Shown piece after piece: positions 60,715-64,000 of a DNA stretch of 64,000 nucleotides. The notes beneath the pieces were generated by a model. That model had not been told where the DNA came from, did not search any database, and saw nothing but the letters and a program-made list of their open reading frames with translations. Position 1 is the stretch's first letter, and each line of letters starts with the position of its first letter. The stretch lies in contig CM082587.2 of assembly GCA_040954595.2 (NCBI GenBank), forward strand, positions 9,176,001 to 9,240,000, in the 5' to 3' direction. The DNA is from Balanoglossus misakiensis. Its lineage: Eukaryota; Hemichordata. The position numbers were made by a program, and so were the translations under genes.

Positions 60715-62260
60715 ATGGCGATCTCTGTTGCTGTCATATTCCTGACTGTTTTGACACTGGTCTGCTCACATACAAGTGTGCACACAGCACAAGTTGGTAA
60801 GTTGTACAGATTTTGACTTGGACAATTGTGAAAGTATAATTATTCAATTTGGCAGATTGTCCAAGAGTGGTGTGGCTTAAACTTTAAGTTGGTGGATTAG
60901 CCCTGGAGAAACACAAATCACTGTCACTAACAAATTAGACATGAAAACTGAAATATCCCTCTACCTAGCTCTGCGTGGCAGGGCTGTGTTGTTACGGCGA
61001 GTCTGGAGCCGTAACAACACAGCCCTGCCACGCAGAGCTACCCTCTACCCAGAGGTAGTGCTGTGTTTAGACTGTTTACCATACTAGCAGAGGCTGTTAA
61101 AATTGGGGGACGTGACGTGATAGCTTTGGCCTAGCTACAAGCATATAGACAGTAGAGGGGGGAAAGGGAGTCTACATCAGATCCATGTTTGAGTTTGACA
61201 CTTTTATTTATATAATCATAGAATTGAAGTAGCCAAAGAACATCTGTCTAATGTTGCACATTTTAATACTGCTTCTTTCCAACATTTTGTCTACAGAAAT
61301 GTGCGTTGTTGGCCCACCACCGACCAATGGTTTTTACCGAGGCAACCTAAGACAAGGCACAAGTGTGGTTCATGAAACGACTCTTGACATCCGTTGTCGT
61401 TCAGGATATGATCTTAGCCAAGAAGAATCTACAAGTTGTTACAATGGCACTTGGCAAAACTTAACCACATGTGATGCAAGTAAGTTCAGACCACAGTCAG
61501 TTGGTACATGGGTGTTTTTGGGTCTAATGGGTGTGTTATATTTTGTCCTAAACATTAAGTGAGAGACTTTTCGCAACAGATGACAGTCAAAGCTGATGTA
61601 GTCACAGTCTGTTTTCTTTCAATGTATTGATTTGTAGGACCCTGCCAACTTCTGCATGAGCCAAGCAATGGCCGTACAAACCAAGACAGAACACAGATCA
61701 CCGTGCAACACACACGTCACTTACACCTGTGATAGGGGGTACTAATCTTAATGGTGGACAGAGGCTTTGCTGGTATGGAAATTGGACTCCGCGAGATTCA
61801 ACTACATGTAGAGCTCGTAAGTGTTAAAAAAACAGTAAATTAAATTTTGTTGTTTTTTTGCATGTATGTCAGTTGTTTTGCAATCATCATCCTGATGAAT
61901 TGTTTATGCATACACATTGTGGAATCATTCTCACCATTAAAACTACACAGCCTGTTTCAATTTTACTGAACCAAGAAGAAGTTTAATTAGTTCATGTCGA
62001 GAAGAATACAAGTTATATGTAAATTGTGTGATTTGATGTCATTTTCACAGGTCAGTGTCCATTGGAAACCAATATTCGACATGGAACTGTGACATTTCTG
62101 GATGCAAATGGCAATAGATTCAGATATCCAAGGGCAAGAGACCTCATACAGTGGACTCAAAGGAAATTTAGCTGTGACCAGGGATACACTCTTTTTGGTG
62201 ACGACAGAAATATCTGTGACGAAGGTCAGTGGACTCAAAATCAGACAGTTTGTAATCCAG
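60715..62260 (+). pseudogene. CCP-Ig-Kazal-NTR gene, copy C (5' part)
   Basis: Exons: signal peptide 60715-60796 (same as copy B), CCP 61297-61479 (MCVVGPPPTNGFYRGNL, intact), CCP 61638-61816 and CCP 62051-62260 (CPLETNIRHGTVTFLD, intact). The middle CCP exon needs two apparent indels to be read (length 179 instead of a multiple of 3; stops in frame). After about 62362 the sequence breaks into an inverted remnant of the same family, so no 3' exons follow. It is either a truncated pseudogene or a gene disrupted by rearrangement. It shows what copy B's lost first exons looked like. Confidence 0.75.
60966..61040. mobile_element. TAG...CTA palindromic element with 9-bp TSD, private to copy C
   Basis: 75 bp with a perfect 33-bp stem (TAGCTCTGCGTGGCAGGGC start, inverse end) and a 9-base loop. 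CCCTCTACC is duplicated on both sides (60957-60965, 61041-61049). The paralogous place near 49372 has a single CCCTCTACC. Its sequence is unrelated to 60559 except for the TAG/CTA ends. Confidence 0.92.
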
Positions 62261-62363
62261 GTGAGTGTTTTAACTTATTCATTCAGTTACTGGTGCATAG
62301 AAGCTCGCGTTCAAATCTCAAAGACAGTAACCATGCGAGTTACTGTCTTTGGAAAAGATGATT

Positions 62364-62832
62364 AAATTGTACAACTCAGTTTGCAGCTGAATTGTACCAT
62401 CTGTTGCAATTGTGCCAAAGATGACATAGACTGATCCTCGGTTTTCAATATGTGGACACTGACATCCATTCTGTCTCCGTACTGGTCCTCGCACAACTTC
62501 TAAAGTTTGAATGGGTCTGTCAGACATTGGAATGCTTGTCATGACGAAAAAGAAGTAGAAAATGCCCCTTTCTTTCTCTACAACATGAGTGAGATTACCA
62601 AAGAGAACAGCAGGAAAAGCAAATGAAATTAGAGATGAAATGAAAATTGAAACTTTTCAAAATCATGATTTCAACAAACAAAGTCACACATAGTAACAGT
62701 GACTACAGTGACCGCGACACTTACCAAAGTAATGCCCATATTTTGCACGCTCACAGGCAATCTGAAGAGAATCTGGACCACATGACGTATGACATAAATT
62801 TCTTTCGAACGGGGGTTCGTCTACCAAGCTTT
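62364..62832 (-). pseudogene. Inverted NTR-exon remnant, copy D
   Basis: On the minus strand, 62725-62832 is a 108-bp exon with intact borders (ESLVDEPPFERNLCH, IACERAKYGHYFG), equal in length to exon 58584-58691 of copy B but clearly diverged. The next exon (NTR core, SIPMSDRPIQTLEVVRG, CQCPHIENRGSVYVIFG) has lost its AG acceptor (CCACAG became CTGCTG). It is cut and joined to 3'-UTR-like sequence (ACTGAGTTGTACAATTTAA, compare 59416). It is a dead fragment of a fourth family member. Confidence 0.8.
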
Positions 62833-63529
62833 CTGGAAAAGCAGAACAATAACTCATTGTATTCACATTTTCATAAAATTTGTAGCCACACACAAGTTAC
62901 AATGGCTGGTCTTTCTGCATGAGTGTAGTGTGTTTAGCTGATTGGACAGCATGCACACCTAATTTCGGTTGCCAAAGAATATCAGACTATTTGGTGCATT
63001 AATACTATCAATTTACGTCTTTTTCTGGTTGTTCCATGTCTGTAAAAAGACGCTTAAATCTGTAATTCTTGAATGCGGATATAAAAAATATGTGCAACTT
63101 CAATATAAATATTTATTGTGCAATAAGCAAAACTACCAATTAGAAGAAACCTTTCTAAATGGCTTATCATTTTTCTATAATTAAAAATTTATCATACCAA
63201 AAAACACCTCCTTCATTTAAATGGTACATATATGGATTTATAGATTCTCACACTCGCGGCACGCTGGGAGTGTGGGATCAGAGTGTGAGACCAAACCGAT
63301 CCCGCTCTCTCATTGAATCGTAAGCTGTATATGACGCAAGCGCTGATTGGTTGACAAAGAGTACTTTTGCTAACGCGCGCTAAATGTTATCCAATGGCGT
63401 AATGTGTACTATAGGGACAGAGACTACAACTTGCCCAGACGACAGTCATTTATTCGATGTTTTTTAACGAATTTGGCTAATATGTGGAGAGCATCGGAAG
63501 AAGCAAAGGCGTCTGGGTAACCGAGACTA
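62833..63529. other. Intergenic, nothing recognised
   Basis: AT-rich. The block near 63243-63310 (CACACTC...GAGTGTGAG) shares short inverted sequence with 37618-37680. No gene seen. Confidence 0.4.
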
Positions 63530-63591
63530 GGCTATTCTTGAAGCGTGAAGACTGTAACTTTACTTGAAAAGAGGCCGAATTCGAAAGAACT

Positions 63592-63660
63592 ATGGCGCAG
63601 GCATCCTTGTGCAAGCTTCGAATGGCATCATTAACATTGGAGCAGATTTCAGGAAGGATG
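63592..63660 (+). pseudogene. Second copy of the TMEM223-like first exon
   Basis: The exon and about 60 bp before and 100 bp after it match 39893-40130, with a few substitutions (one Thr to Ser and one Arg-side change). The 69-bp length and the GTACGT donor are kept. It could be the start of a full paralogue beyond the window or a stray fragment. The second exon is not in the window. Confidence 0.55.
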
Positions 63661-63892
63661 GTACGTTGCTACCTCCATTAGCTGCGTGCTGCTACAATCA
63701 ATGCCCGGGAATCATTGCAGCTACTCCACGCTACAGGTCTGTTTGCTGCAGTTTGCAGCCCCTCCATCTCCCCTGGACGATTTTTGGTTTTGCGGGGAGA
63801 GGGCGGGATTTGGCGAAAAAATTGTGGACTGGAGTGTAGTGGAGTGTAGAAATTCGCTCCGGCCCAAAATCCCGGTCGCTCGTTGTGCGGTT

Positions 63893-64000
63893 TAGGGACC
63901 GTTCAGTTTTTATGGCCGGGGGGGGGGGGGGGGCGGCAAAATCCAGGGGGGGGGGGTCACTTAAATTTTGAAGTCCTAAAGGGGGGGGGGGGTCATCTGG
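63893..64000. repeat. G-run repeat at window edge
   Basis: AGGGACCGTTCAGTTTTTA followed by several long G runs. The same end sequence with a G run occurs at 23580-23612, so it is probably one end of a dispersed element. Confidence 0.5.

Noticed and set aside
41987-62832. Copies A, B and C as two haplotypes wrongly joined
   Set aside because: Not excluded, but less likely: the copies differ by private insertions with target duplications, large deletions, and copy B shares exons that continue across both blocks. Read depth would settle it.

Overview
The window is a piece of an animal nuclear genome: coding exons are short and split by AT-rich introns with GT-AG borders, there is a tandem 5S rRNA array, non-LTR retrotransposons and many small inverted-repeat elements. 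The gene set (DHX33, CWF19L1, a TMEM223-like gene, and genes joining CCP, Ig, Kazal and netrin-type modules) suits an invertebrate deuterostome, perhaps a hemichordate or cephalochordate; that assignment is inference.

Layout. 1-5735: tandem 5S rDNA, 12 complete genes in units of about 393 bp, with three units that have lost the gene. 5736-8135: no gene seen, but a packed row of hairpin elements. 8136-23381 (minus): DHX33, a DEAH-box RNA helicase in at least 19 coding exons, its introns full of MITEs and a 146-bp tandem repeat. 24214-26809: a candidate DNA transposon with 18-bp terminal inverted repeats that carries a two-exon THAP-domain gene. 27794-38581 (minus): CWF19L1, reconstructed in full (14 exons, 537 aa, in frame). 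38636-39818: two apparently identical 589-bp TIR elements in tandem, lying between CWF19L1 and the head-to-head TMEM223-like gene (39956-41233, plus).

41987-62832 is a family of secreted multi-domain genes. Copy A (41987-47397) is a decayed pseudogene with a LINE insertion, a nonsense codon and a lost exon. Copy B (49132-59299) splices in frame to 950 aa: signal peptide, about nine CCP modules, Ig, two of the CCPs after the Ig, follistatin/Kazal, acidic linker, C-terminal NTR (C345C-like). It has lost its first CCP exon, but every exon is phase 1-1, so the frame survives. Copy C (60715-62260) is a 5' part with a frameshifted exon. Copy D (62364-62832, minus) is an inverted remnant of the NTR exons. 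A CR1/L2-like LINE whose reverse transcriptase core has been cleanly deleted sits in an intron of copy B. A second copy of the TMEM223-like first exon lies at 63592, so the duplicated block may continue past the window.

The most distinctive signals are: (1) palindromic mini-elements that begin TAG, end CTA and are flanked by exact 9-bp target duplications, two of them with empty sites in the paralogous copy; (2) the CCP-Ig-Kazal-NTR gene family; (3) the THAP-carrying TIR element; (4) the MITE pair inside a probable bidirectional promoter.
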